Assembly: GCA_016930735.1 (NCBI GenBank)
Contig: JAFGGF010000196.1
Span: forward strand, 1-12,350
DNA from: Prolixibacteraceae bacterium
GTDB lineage: Bacteria; Bacteroidota; Bacteroidia; Bacteroidales; Prolixibacteraceae
Length of the DNA stretch: 12,350 bases
Direction: 5' to 3'
Shown piece after piece: positions 1 to 7,886 of this stretch. Below the pieces are notes generated by a model. The model ran no database searches. It saw only the letters and a program-made list of their open reading frames with translations, and was not told where the DNA came from. Numbering within the stretch: the stretch's first letter is position 1; every line of letters starts with the position of its first letter. The position numbers and the translations under genes are program-made.

Positions 1-480
1 GTAAGGCCTGATATCCTGATCCTTGGAAAAGCAATTTCAGGTGGAACCATGCCGGTTTCCTGTGTAATGGCCGACGATGAAATTATGCTTACCATAAAAC
101 CGGGCGAACATGGCAGCACTTACGGCGGAAATCCGGTTGCAGGGAAAGTGGCAATAGCTGCACTTAATGTCCTCATTGAAGAGAAACTGGTTGAAAACTC
201 TGAAAGAATGGGAAAAATTTTCAGGGAAGAAATGCGCGCGATCAAATCGGATATGATAAAAGATGTTAGGGGTAAAGGATTGCTAAATGCCGTTGAAATT
301 AAAACGATAGAAGGGAAAACAGCCTGGGATGTTTGTTTGGCAATGAAAGAAAACGGAATCATTGCAAAGCCAACACATGAGCATACCATCCGTTTTACTC
401 CACCTTTAACAATTACAGAAGAGCAACTGCGCGAAGCTATCGGATTGATCAAAAAAACATTTAAAGAAATGGGGATTTAA
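1..480 (+). CDS. rocD: Ornithine aminotransferase (ornithine--oxo-acid transaminase), C-terminal part
   Basis: This PLP enzyme moves the delta-amino group of ornithine to 2-oxoglutarate, giving glutamate semialdehyde (pyrroline-5-carboxylate) and glutamate, and so links arginine/ornithine breakdown to proline and glutamate. The reading frame is open from base 1, so the gene begins upstream; 159 codons are visible. The piece starts RPDILILGKAISGGTMPVS, where the lysine in GKAISGG is the expected PLP Schiff-base lysine. It continues with PGEHGSTYGGNP, the conserved signature of ornithine aminotransferases that separates them from most other class-III aminotransferases. The small C-terminal domain is complete and ends KKTFKEMGI with a TAA stop. 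The methionine at 49 is internal and is not the true start. The gene converges on the LysM gene across a palindromic spacer. Acetylornithine aminotransferase is the main alternative but fits the HGSTYGGNP context less well. Confidence 0.93.
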   Translation, partial: VRPDILILGKAISGGTMPVSCVMADDEIMLTIKPGEHGSTYGGNPVAGKVAIAALNVLIEEKLVENSERMGKIFREEMRAIKSDMIKDVRGKGLLNAVEIKTIEGKTAWDVCLAMKENGIIAKPTHEHTIRFTPPLTITEEQLREAIGLIKKTFKEMGI

Positions 481-489
481 TACTTAATT

Positions 490-560
490 AGTATCAAGTA
501 TCAGGAAATAAATCAGTTAGCTGTCACAATTTTCAGCTTTTTGTCTTGATACTTGATACT
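490..560. repeat. Palindromic repeat element / possible bidirectional terminator
   Basis: A perfect 14-nt inverted repeat, AGTATCAAGTATCA at 490-503 and TGATACTTGATACT at 547-560, can extend inward to about 17 pairs with one G:T. The 43-nt loop holds a nested smaller repeat (AGCTG / CAGCT, about 519-539). Each arm is itself a 7-nt tandem: the right side reads CTTGATA CTTGATA CTTGTGT CTTG. It fills the gap between two convergent genes, so it could end transcription from both sides, although it lacks the GC-rich stem plus U-tract of a standard terminator. It may instead be a dispersed intergenic palindrome. The symmetry is seen directly; the function is inferred. Confidence 0.6.
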
Positions 561-572
561 TGTGTCTTGCTT

Positions 573-3017
573 CTATTTATAGACATAAATAATTTTCCCG
601 GCGGTTTCTTTTTTCCTAACGGTATAATCCCTTTCGTAAGAAATCAACGATAAACCATGATTCATAAAACCTCCAAACTGAGAAACTTTTTCAAATTTAT
701 AATTACCCTGAGTAAGCTGACAATCCATGTAAGGAAGGCAGCTTTCAAAATTTTTGCCATAACTCCAGAAAGCATTTAAAAAGTAAAAAGCAACATCAAA
801 TCCCTGCATGGAATATTGATTCGGATCGGTTTTAAAATAATTCCTGAATTCAGATATTATTTTTGTTACAACCGGTGATGAATAATCAACCCAATACGGA
901 TAATAATACTTCAGTTTCACATTGTGAAAATGTTCCTGGTCGATACTCTCAAACTGTTTGTAACGGTAATTCCCGATAACGGTTATATCATAATCTGCTG
1001 CATTATTATTGATATTTGAAACTGCAACACTTACTTCGCCTTCATCAAATGACGGGATTATAAATACATTCTCCCTGGTTTTTGAAAGAATACGTGAAAT
1101 CCCCTGTCCGCCATATTTATTAAAATCGTAATAACGGAATGAAACATTATTAACATCGCTGTAATACCCTGAATTAAAAAGTTTTTCGCTACACATTTCG
1201 ACAAACAGTTTATTATCAGGATCAGGATTGCCGATTTGCAACACAATAAAATTGCTGTTAAAATATTCATCTGCAATATATTCAGCCGTTTTTTTCAGCA
1301 TATATTCTCGGGTTGGAAAAACCTGAAAATAATATGGATTATTTTGAGTAATACTGCCATCGACTGAAAGGGGAGAAACTATGGGAATCCGGTTTTTTGC
1401 GGCAAAATCGGCAACCGTTTTTTGCAACGATCCTGAAACCGGGCCAATAATCAAATCGAAAGCTAAAAATTCATCTGTAGTAATTAAACTGTCCACAACA
1501 TGGCGTTCCAGCCGGGTATCATAAACACTTAATTCAATATTCATCCCCTTATTGCGCATGGAATCAACAGCGAGCAAAACGCCTTCGTAAAAATGCAGGA
1601 TTTCTTCAGTATTTAAATTTCCACGGTTATAGAAATTCCAAACTTTGTTTTCATCCGAATATTCAGTTTCTATGGTATCTACTTCGATAATCATGTCATC
1701 AGTAGTTTCAGCCAATAAGGTATCAATCCTTACAGGTTTATTGTTTAAAGTATCGTTTGCTTCGAGAAACAAAGGCAACATCAATGCAATCCTGAATTTT
1801 TCATAAAAATAAGGCCCGGTTTCCGATGGCTTGCAACCTTCCGGAACTTCAACAATGGTCTCTACTTCGTAAAATGAATCATCAGGTTCAGGTAAAATAT
1901 TTTCCTGCAATTTATCCGGATTGATATTATCCGGCCTGATATCAGTATTTTCTATAACCACTGGTTCCGGTATTTTCGGGATTAATATAATTTCACCCTC
2001 AAGTAAACCATCTCTTTTTTGGAGTACAGGATTTGCTTTTTTAATTTCTGCAATACCAACATTATAATTAACAGAAAGCCTGGTAAGAGTTTCGCCCGCT
2101 ACAACCTGATGCCTCATAAATGCATCGTCATTGACGGGGATTACGCTTAATTCAGGTAAGTAACTCACCGGAATTTTTAATTCAACTCCTGCCGGAAAAC
2201 CGTTTTCAAGAACCGGATTAAGGTCTTTTAATTCTCTTTCTGAAATATTGTATTTTTTTGTTAATCCATATAAGGTTTCACCTGTCTCTATCAAATGGTA
2301 AAAATACTCCCCTTCTCTTTTAATTTCTGTATTTGGCATAGCCGTTTCTCTTGGGAATTTAACAACAGTACCTATCGGAATTTTTGCGTTTTTATACTCC
2401 GGATTAAATTTGTAAAATTCCTGCAACGACCTGTTATATTTTTTTGATATCGAATATGGATTATCACCTGGAGCTACTTTGTATTCAATAAAATCACCAC
2501 TGATTTCAGGTTCAATGACATCCGGAACCGGTTCCGACTTTAATATTGTTTCTGTTACGACTTCGCTTTTAAAAACCGGTATTTTTATCTCCAGCCCTTT
2601 TTTGAATTTTTTCAGATCAGGATTATATTTATAAATATCTTCAATTTGAATCCCGTACTTTTTAGCAACAAAATACGGAGTTTCCCTCCGTTGTATTTTA
2701 TGTATAATAAATTCTGAAGGCTTTTGTTGTTCCTGATCAACATTGTTATTTAATGTAATCCCCTTTTTATAAGGTATTCTGATATAATCTCCGGCTTTTA
2801 ATCCCTGAACCAAAGCAGGATTATATTGGATCAATTTTTTGTTTTCCACTTCATACTGGCTGCACAAAGAAAAAATAGTTTCACCGGATTTAACACGGTG
2901 CTGGATAAATTCATTTCCGTCAATTGTTATGATTTCGTCTTCCGATAACTGAGCAGATAAAATCCCGTTATGCAATAGAAATACAGATATCAGAAATAGA
3001 TATTTTACAAGCTTCAT
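573..3017 (-). CDS. Exported protein with five LysM repeats and a periplasmic substrate-binding-protein-like C-terminal domain
   Basis: The 814-residue product starts MKLVKYLFLISVFLLHNGILSAQ, a Sec signal peptide with likely cleavage after SA (residue 22) and no lipobox cysteine. Five LysM repeats follow, at about 39-82, 105-147, 178-221, 239-283 and 302-347, each with the YxVxxGETLxxLxxKY...NP...G...IP pattern. LysM binds N-acetylglucosamine polymers, so these should anchor the protein to peptidoglycan. After an acidic linker (about 350-400), FRIALMLPLFL opens a region resembling the type-1 periplasmic binding fold. That region includes FDLIIGPVSGSLQ and NRIPIVSPLS and continues to the C-terminus. 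The ligand is unknown. An in-frame ATG exists at 3038, but 3017 is preferred: the signal peptide is more normal from there, and the upstream TATATTTG box predicts transcription starting near 3041, which would leave almost no leader for the earlier ATG. It is divergent from guaA. Confidence 0.9.
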   Translation of the reverse strand: MKLVKYLFLISVFLLHNGILSAQLSEDEIITIDGNEFIQHRVKSGETIFSLCSQYEVENKKLIQYNPALVQGLKAGDYIRIPYKKGITLNNNVDQEQQKPSEFIIHKIQRRETPYFVAKKYGIQIEDIYKYNPDLKKFKKGLEIKIPVFKSEVVTETILKSEPVPDVIEPEISGDFIEYKVAPGDNPYSISKKYNRSLQEFYKFNPEYKNAKIPIGTVVKFPRETAMPNTEIKREGEYFYHLIETGETLYGLTKKYNISERELKDLNPVLENGFPAGVELKIPVSYLPELSVIPVNDDAFMRHQVVAGETLTRLSVNYNVGIAEIKKANPVLQKRDGLLEGEIILIPKIPEPVVIENTDIRPDNINPDKLQENILPEPDDSFYEVETIVEVPEGCKPSETGPYFYEKFRIALMLPLFLEANDTLNNKPVRIDTLLAETTDDMIIEVDTIETEYSDENKVWNFYNRGNLNTEEILHFYEGVLLAVDSMRNKGMNIELSVYDTRLERHVVDSLITTDEFLAFDLIIGPVSGSLQKTVADFAAKNRIPIVSPLSVDGSITQNNPYYFQVFPTREYMLKKTAEYIADEYFNSNFIVLQIGNPDPDNKLFVEMCSEKLFNSGYYSDVNNVSFRYYDFNKYGGQGISRILSKTRENVFIIPSFDEGEVSVAVSNINNNAADYDITVIGNYRYKQFESIDQEHFHNVKLKYYYPYWVDYSSPVVTKIISEFRNYFKTDPNQYSMQGFDVAFYFLNAFWSYGKNFESCLPYMDCQLTQGNYKFEKVSQFGGFMNHGLSLISYERDYTVRKKETAGKIIYVYK

Positions 3018-3047
3018 AAAATAACTGGCTATGCGCATTTAAAAGTA

Positions 3048-3076
3048 CAAATATAGGAGAACAACTGAAGTAAAAC
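3048..3076 (-). promoter_or_regulatory. Probable promoter of the LysM gene
   Basis: The minus strand reads TATATTTG (positions 3055 down to 3048), an exact match to the Bacteroidetes -7 consensus TAnnTTTG. The -33 side is weak: GTTTT at 3076-3072 with about 16 nt between. Transcription would begin near 3041, giving a leader of roughly 24 nt to the ATG at 3017. Confidence 0.5.
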
Positions 3077-3209
3077 GTCCGATTTAAATGAAAATTATAA
3101 CTCCACTCTGTTAATTATTGAATTAATCAGGGTAATAGCAGAATTGTAGCAGAAATCCAACATGTCAATAAGTTTCCCCTTGTGTTTATAATCAAGCCGG
3201 ATTTTACCT

Positions 3210-3239
3210 TTTGAATTATTTCTTTTTGAGGTATCTTTG
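3210..3239 (+). promoter_or_regulatory. Probable promoter of guaA
   Basis: TTTG at 3210-3213, an 18-nt spacer and TATCTTTG at 3232-3239 fit the Bacteroidetes sigma consensus TTTG-N(19-21)-TAnnTTTG with a one-base shorter spacer. Initiation near 3246 leaves about 17 nt before the ATG at 3263. No purine riboswitch-like structure is visible in this short leader. Confidence 0.6.
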
Positions 3240-3262
3240 CTGTCAAATTAATTTTAGTGGAG

Positions 3263-4792
3263 ATGCAGGAAAAAATTCTGATCCTTGATTTTGGGTCGCA
3301 ATACACACAACTTATCGGCAGGAAGATACGTGAGTTGAATGTTTATTGTGAAATCCACCCCTTTAACCATCATCCCGGAATAGATGAAAGTGTAAAAGGA
3401 GTAATCCTTTCAGGCAGCCCTTATTCAGTGCGTGATACTGATGCGCCAAAACCTGACCTTTCTGAAATAAAAGGTAAAATCCCTGTGCTGGGAATTTGCT
3501 ACGGGGCGCAATTTATGGCTCACTTTTTTGGAGGAGAAGTTGCCCCTTCCAACTCAAGGGAATATGGCCGGGCAAACCTTGGATTTATCGACCATGATAA
3601 TATTTTATTCAAAGATATTTCGATCCATACACAGGTTTGGATGTCGCATGGTGATACTATTGTAAAACTCCCTATAAATTATAAAGTAATTGCTTCGACT
3701 GAAGATGTTGATTTTGCGGCATATAAAATTGATGGTGAACAATCATATGCTATTCAATTTCATCCTGAAGTTTACCATACAACCGAGGGGAAACAACTGC
3801 TTCATAATTTTGTATCAGACATTTGCGGTTGCAGGCAGGATTGGACTCCTGATTCATTTATAGAAGTTACTGTTAAAGAATTAACGGAAAAACTGGGTAG
3901 TGATAAAGTGGTTTTAGGATTATCAGGGGGTGTTGATTCTTCGGTTGCCGGAATGTTACTGAATAAGGCAATAGGTAAGAACCTGACCTGTATTTTTGTT
4001 GATAACGGACTGTTACGGAGAAATGAATTTGAAGATGTACTTCATTCATATAAAGACATGGGGCTGAATGTGATAGGAGTTGATGCCCGCCAAAAATTCT
4101 GGGACGATTTAAAAGGTATTTCCGACCCGGAACAAAAAAGAAAAATAATCGGCAGGAATTTTATTGAGGTATTTGATGCGGAAGCTCATAAAATAAAAGA
4201 TGTAAAATGGCTGGCTCAGGGAACCATTTACCCCGATGTAATTGAATCGGTTTCGGTAAACGGGCCGTCAGCAACAATTAAATCGCACCACAATGTGGGT
4301 GGATTACCTGAAAAAATGAACCTGAAAGTTGTTGAGCCGCTCAGGCTACTATTTAAAGATGAGGTTCGGAGAGTCGGAAAAGCTTTAGGGCTGAAACAGC
4401 AGTTACTCGGTCGCCATCCTTTCCCTGGCCCCGGCTTGGGAATCCGCATCCTGGGCGATGTAACACCCGAAAAAATCAAAATGCTCCAGGAAGCAGATGC
4501 TATTTTTATTAACGGATTAAAAGACTGGGGATTATACGACAAGGTTTGGCAGGCTCTGGCAGTTTTACTGCCAATTCAATCGGTTGGAGTTATGGGAGAT
4601 GAACGGACCTATGAAAACTGTATTGCTTTGCGTGCTGTTACTTCAACCGATGGAATGACTGCCGACTGGGTGCACTTACCTTACGATTTCCTGGCAAAAA
4701 TGTCAAACGAAATAATCAACAAAGTAAGGGGTATTAATCGCGTGGTTTATGATATCAGTTCAAAACCACCGGCAACCATCGAATGGGAATAA
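3263..4792 (+). CDS. guaA: GMP synthase (glutamine-hydrolysing)
   Basis: It converts XMP, ATP and glutamine to GMP, the last step of guanine nucleotide synthesis, in the cytosol. The 509-residue length is typical of the fused enzyme. The class-I glutamine amidotransferase domain (about 1-190) has the nucleophile Cys79 in GICYGAQ and the His167/Glu169 pair in QFHPEV. The ATP-pyrophosphatase domain follows, with the PP-loop SGGVDSS at 221-227. The C-terminal dimerisation domain includes RHPFPGPGLGIRILG and ends PPATIEWE. An in-frame GTG lies 6 nt upstream (3257). The ATG at 3263 is preferred because it gives the usual MxEKILILDFGSQ start and leaves room for a leader after the 3210-3239 promoter. 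It is transcribed alone, with 229 nt to the next gene. No missing motif or frameshift is seen. Confidence 0.97.
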   Translation: MQEKILILDFGSQYTQLIGRKIRELNVYCEIHPFNHHPGIDESVKGVILSGSPYSVRDTDAPKPDLSEIKGKIPVLGICYGAQFMAHFFGGEVAPSNSREYGRANLGFIDHDNILFKDISIHTQVWMSHGDTIVKLPINYKVIASTEDVDFAAYKIDGEQSYAIQFHPEVYHTTEGKQLLHNFVSDICGCRQDWTPDSFIEVTVKELTEKLGSDKVVLGLSGGVDSSVAGMLLNKAIGKNLTCIFVDNGLLRRNEFEDVLHSYKDMGLNVIGVDARQKFWDDLKGISDPEQKRKIIGRNFIEVFDAEAHKIKDVKWLAQGTIYPDVIESVSVNGPSATIKSHHNVGGLPEKMNLKVVEPLRLLFKDEVRRVGKALGLKQQLLGRHPFPGPGLGIRILGDVTPEKIKMLQEADAIFINGLKDWGLYDKVWQALAVLLPIQSVGVMGDERTYENCIALRAVTSTDGMTADWVHLPYDFLAKMSNEIINKVRGINRVVYDISSKPPATIEWE

Positions 4793-4877
4793 CATTTATT
4801 AAATAATGTTAATGATTCCCAAATCGTCAGTTTATTTAAAACATAAACCCCCTGAAACCGTTTATACATAGAATCTG

Positions 4878-4909
4878 ATTGGTTCCGTTTATTAATTCTT
4901 TTATATTTG
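4878..4909 (+). promoter_or_regulatory. Probable promoter of the S41 peptidase-pnuC-kinase operon
   Basis: ATTG at 4878-4881, 20 nt, then TATATTTG at 4902-4909 match the Bacteroidetes promoter layout, with an exact TAnnTTTG box. Initiation near 4916 would give a leader of about 105 nt before the peptidase ATG. That leader is long enough to hold the short reading frame at 4941-4982. Confidence 0.55.
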
Positions 4910-4940
4910 TAAACCATAAAATATTAAAGGAGAAAGTAGA

Positions 4941-4982
4941 ATGAAACAAGTCCCGATCCCGATTTATTTCAGGACCGGATAA
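4941..4982 (+). other. Short upstream reading frame in the S41 operon leader (13 codons)
   Basis: ATG at 4941 opens a 13-codon frame, MKQVPIPIYFRTG, ending in TAA. It is preceded by AAGGAGAAAG, a purine-rich Shine-Dalgarno-like stretch 5-14 nt upstream. That is unusual in a phylum where such sites are weak or absent, and the peptidase start at 5022 has no comparable site. It lies between the predicted transcription start and the first gene. It could be a leader peptide affecting expression of the operon, or chance. The site and frame are seen; translation is not shown. Confidence 0.25.
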
Positions 4983-5021
4983 GTTCCATAATTAATCCAT
5001 TGAAAACAAACAATTTTAATT

Positions 5022-6653
5022 ATGATGAAAACAACAGGAAATTTATTACGCCCATTCGGATTAATAATAATTGCCATCCTCACTCTTATTTCAACATCCT
5101 ATTCGCAGGATGATGTGATCATGAATTCCAAAAAATTCAGCAGGTTGTTGCGCCTGATCGACAGCTACTATGTTGATTCAGCAAATGTTGAAAAGCTAAC
5201 TGAAACAGCCATTGTCAAAATGCTGGAAGAACTCGATCCGCATTCGCTTTATATCTCAAAAGAAGAAGTTGAAAAAATGAATGAACCTCTTAAAGGGAAC
5301 TTCGAAGGTATTGGAATTTCATTTAATATTTTTAAAGATACTTTACTTGTTACAACCACTATTCCCGGAGGACCTTCCGAAAAAGTAGGTCTGATGGCCG
5401 GCGACAGGATCATGAATGTTGATGGAAAAAATATTGCAGGAATCGGATTAAAAAACGATGATGTATTCGGAATGCTCAAAGGAGAAAAAGGGACTGAAGT
5501 TAAACTTAAAATTTTAAGGAAACACGAACCTGAATTACTGGATTTTACTATAATCCGTGATAAAATCCCGATTTTCAGCCTTGATGCTTCTTATATGCTG
5601 AATAAAGAAACAGGTTATATCAAATTAAATAAATTCTCGGCTACCACTATTGATGAATTTAAAGAAGCAATGACCGACCTGAAAACAAAAAATATTAAAA
5701 ACCTGATTCTTGACCTTCGTGGAAACGGAGGAGGATACCTGAATGCAGCTTTTGATCTGTCGGATGAATTTTTGCCCAATGACGAAATGATTGTTTATAC
5801 TGAAGGTATTCACAACCGGAAAAGGGTTTACAGGGCAAGAAATGAAGGTAGTTTTGAAGAAGGGAAACTGGTTGTTCTGATCAATGAAGGATCAGCGTCG
5901 GCCAGCGAAATTGTATCAGGTGCTGTTCAGGACTGGGACCGTGGAATAATTCTGGGGCGCAGGTCATATGGAAAAGGGCTTGTTCAGCAACCGTATCAAC
6001 TGGATGATGGTTCTGTTGTAAGGCTTACTACAGCACATTATTATACACCCAGCGGAAGATGCATACAAAAACCATATGATGAGGGCACTGAAGAATATCG
6101 TTCCGATTTAAACGAACGTTTAGCCAATGGAGAACTGTTTAGTGCTGACAGTATCAGCTTTAACGATACATTAAAATATAAAACCCTGTTTAACGGGCGT
6201 ACTGTATATGGTGGCGGGGGAATAATGCCCGATATATTTGTACCAATGGATACATCAAAATATTATCAGTATTATAATCGATTAAGGAGGAATAATATTG
6301 TTTACACTTATGTATTGGATTATATTGATAAAAACCGTGAGGAGCTTAACCGCAAATATACAGCGTTTGATAAATTCAACCGTAATTTTGAAGTTAGCGA
6401 AGATATGATCGCTGAAATTGTAGCAGAAGGCGAAAAGAAAGACATTAAAAAGGATGAAAAAAGCCTTGAATTCACGAGGGATCAGATGAAAAAGGAAATA
6501 AAAGCGCTGATTGCCCGCGACCTCTTTTCAAGGCATGAATTTTACCGCATTATAAACAGTGACGACAAGGAAATTCTTAAAGCCCTTGAAGTAATCGGCA
6601 ACCAGGAGGAATACATTACATACCTTACTGAAGATTTGACAATTAACAAATAA
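5022..6653 (+). CDS. S41 family C-terminal processing peptidase (CtpA/Prc-like)
   Basis: An exported serine protease of the tail-specific family, 543 residues. The N-terminus has a hydrophobic signal segment (about 12-28, GLIIIAILTLISTSYSQ) with likely cleavage before QDD, so it should act in the periplasm on C-terminal tails of proteins. An N-terminal helical part (30-85) includes the typical LDPHSLYIS. A PDZ domain (about 90-170) follows, with GNFEGIGISF and AGDRIMNVDG. The protease core has DLRGNGGG at 231-238, the catalytic serine most likely Ser293 in GSASASE, and the general-base Lys318 in SYGKGLVQ. The 25-residue Ser-Lys spacing matches Prc and CtpB. A charged, helical extension of about 140 residues follows the core. 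Two ATG codons lie in tandem (5022 and 5025). It is the first gene of the unit with pnuC, only 1 nt from the next start. A functional link to NAD salvage is not obvious. Confidence 0.95.
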   Translation: MMKTTGNLLRPFGLIIIAILTLISTSYSQDDVIMNSKKFSRLLRLIDSYYVDSANVEKLTETAIVKMLEELDPHSLYISKEEVEKMNEPLKGNFEGIGISFNIFKDTLLVTTTIPGGPSEKVGLMAGDRIMNVDGKNIAGIGLKNDDVFGMLKGEKGTEVKLKILRKHEPELLDFTIIRDKIPIFSLDASYMLNKETGYIKLNKFSATTIDEFKEAMTDLKTKNIKNLILDLRGNGGGYLNAAFDLSDEFLPNDEMIVYTEGIHNRKRVYRARNEGSFEEGKLVVLINEGSASASEIVSGAVQDWDRGIILGRRSYGKGLVQQPYQLDDGSVVRLTTAHYYTPSGRCIQKPYDEGTEEYRSDLNERLANGELFSADSISFNDTLKYKTLFNGRTVYGGGGIMPDIFVPMDTSKYYQYYNRLRRNNIVYTYVLDYIDKNREELNRKYTAFDKFNRNFEVSEDMIAEIVAEGEKKDIKKDEKSLEFTRDQMKKEIKALIARDLFSRHEFYRIINSDDKEILKALEVIGNQEEYITYLTEDLTINK

Positions 6654-6654
6654 A

Positions 6655-7251
6655 ATGATTGAAATATTTACCGGATGGCTCTCAGAACATTTTGTTGAAG
6701 TACTGGGAGCCATTTTGGGTATAATATATATTTTCCTGTCAATCAGGCAAAACATCTTTACCTGGCCTATCGGTTTGTTGACCTCTGCAATGTATATTTA
6801 TGTTTTTTTCCAGACTAAATTCTATGCCGATATGGGCCTTCAGGTTTATTATGTCGGAATAAGCATATATGGCTGGTATTACTGGATAAAAGGGGGGAAA
6901 AACGAAAATAGAAAAGAATTGGCAGTCACCAATACAGGTTTAAAAATTTTCCTTTATTTAATTCCGGTCACAGCAATCATTTATGGAATCATACTTTTTA
7001 TCTTATTAAATTATACCGATTCCCCGGTTCCATATATGGATTCGATGACTACTGCCCTGAGTATTGTAGCCACATGGATGCTTGCAAGAAAACTGATTGA
7101 ACACTGGATAATCTGGATATTTGTTGATTTAGTTTCAGCAGGGCTGTATATTTATAAAGGGATGTGGCCAACAACTATTCTTTTTATTGTTTATACAGTT
7201 ATGGCAGTAATAGGCTTTTTCCAATGGAAAAAAAATACAGGCAATGGGTAA
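6655..7251 (+). CDS. pnuC: Nicotinamide riboside transporter PnuC
   Basis: An integral inner-membrane protein of 198 residues with about six or seven hydrophobic helices. PnuC carries nicotinamide riboside into the cell by facilitated diffusion; phosphorylation inside traps it. Family hallmarks are NIFTWPIGLLTSAMYIYVFF, then YADMGLQVYYVGISIYGWYYW with its aromatic substrate-site residues, and later WMLARKLIEHWIIWIFVDL. The length is close to the usual 190-240. The start lies 1 nt after the peptidase stop, and the stop overlaps the downstream kinase start by 8 nt, so translation is probably coupled to the kinase. The kinase partner strongly favours nicotinamide riboside over the thiamine or riboflavin substrates of the related PnuT and PnuX. 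Confidence 0.93.
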   Translation: MIEIFTGWLSEHFVEVLGAILGIIYIFLSIRQNIFTWPIGLLTSAMYIYVFFQTKFYADMGLQVYYVGISIYGWYYWIKGGKNENRKELAVTNTGLKIFLYLIPVTAIIYGIILFILLNYTDSPVPYMDSMTTALSIVATWMLARKLIEHWIIWIFVDLVSAGLYIYKGMWPTTILFIVYTVMAVIGFFQWKKNTGNG

Positions 7252-7774
7252 ACAAAGTCCTCATATTTTTATAATTACAGGTGCAGAGTCAACCGGTAAA
7301 TCTTTACTTACCAAACAATTGGCCGACTATTTTAATGTTACTTATTTTCCTGAATTTGCCCGTGATTATATTTTAAGCCTCAACAGGAAATATACTCTTC
7401 CTGATGTAGAATTAATAGCCAAAAAGCAAAAGGAGCAATTTCTGGAGGCATACAATTCGAATAATAAAATATTTTTTTTTGATACCTGGCTTATTATAAC
7501 AAAAGTCTGGTTTGAAGTGGTATTTAACCAATCACCCAAATGGATTTCTGAAGCAATAAAAAATGCAAATATTACCGGATTTATTTTAAACGATATTGAT
7601 ATTCCGTGGGAACCGGATCCTGTGCGTGAAAATGGTGGGGAATCACGAATAATACTTCATAATCTTTATATTAAAAACCTGAAAGAGTTTCAATTCGACT
7701 ATTATATTAATAAAGGTTTGGGCAAAATCAGATTTGAGAATGCAGTTAAATATATTGAAAGAAAATCTGGTTAA
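7244..7774 (+). CDS. NadR-like ribosylnicotinamide kinase (AAA_28-type P-loop ATPase)
   Basis: This cytosolic P-loop protein of 176 residues resembles the C-terminal kinase domain of NadR, which phosphorylates nicotinamide riboside to NMN. Visible motifs are the Walker A GAESTGKS at 13-20, FPEFARDYI after the first strand-helix unit, the strand KIFFFDTW with a Walker B-like aspartate, and DIPWEPDPVRENGGESR. The last matches the NadR lid segment DIPWxxDGxR and carries phosphate-binding arginines. There is no N-terminal helix-turn-helix and no adenylyltransferase domain, so it would make NMN but not NAD on its own. The ATG lies inside the end of pnuC (8-nt overlap). That gene pair is the strongest support for the substrate. 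NMN conversion to NAD would need an enzyme outside the window. Confidence 0.85.
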   Translation: MGKQSPHIFIITGAESTGKSLLTKQLADYFNVTYFPEFARDYILSLNRKYTLPDVELIAKKQKEQFLEAYNSNNKIFFFDTWLIITKVWFEVVFNQSPKWISEAIKNANITGFILNDIDIPWEPDPVRENGGESRIILHNLYIKNLKEFQFDYYINKGLGKIRFENAVKYIERKSG

Positions 7775-7809
7775 AATTTTAATTTAAAATACAGTTTAAA
7801 TACAATACA

Positions 7810-7840
7810 TTTAAGGTTTTAATATTTTTACTGATATTTG
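7810..7840 (+). promoter_or_regulatory. Weak candidate promoter of the serine acetyltransferase unit
   Basis: TTTA at 7810-7813, 19 nt, then GATATTTG at 7833-7840 resemble the Bacteroidetes promoter with one mismatch in each box. The gap before the gene is 112 nt and very AT-rich, so chance matches are easy. Confidence 0.25.
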
Positions 7841-7886
7841 AATAACATTAAACAACCATCTGAACAGGAAATAAAAATAAATCAGC

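Noticed and set aside
3257..3262. GTG at 3257 as the guaA start
   Set aside because: It adds only two residues to the family N-terminus and would leave about 11 nt of leader after the predicted promoter; ATG at 3263 fits better.
4228..4542. Minus-strand 104-codon frame inside guaA
   Set aside because: Antisense shadow of the highly conserved GMP synthase C-terminal domain.
4791..4810. Inverted repeat AACATT / AATGTT at the guaA stop codon
   Set aside because: Only six AT-rich pairs and no U-tract; not convincing as a terminator.
7776..7790. Palindrome ATTTTAA-T-TTAAAAT after the NadR-like gene
   Set aside because: Composed only of A and T in a very AT-rich gap; too weak to call a terminator or operator.
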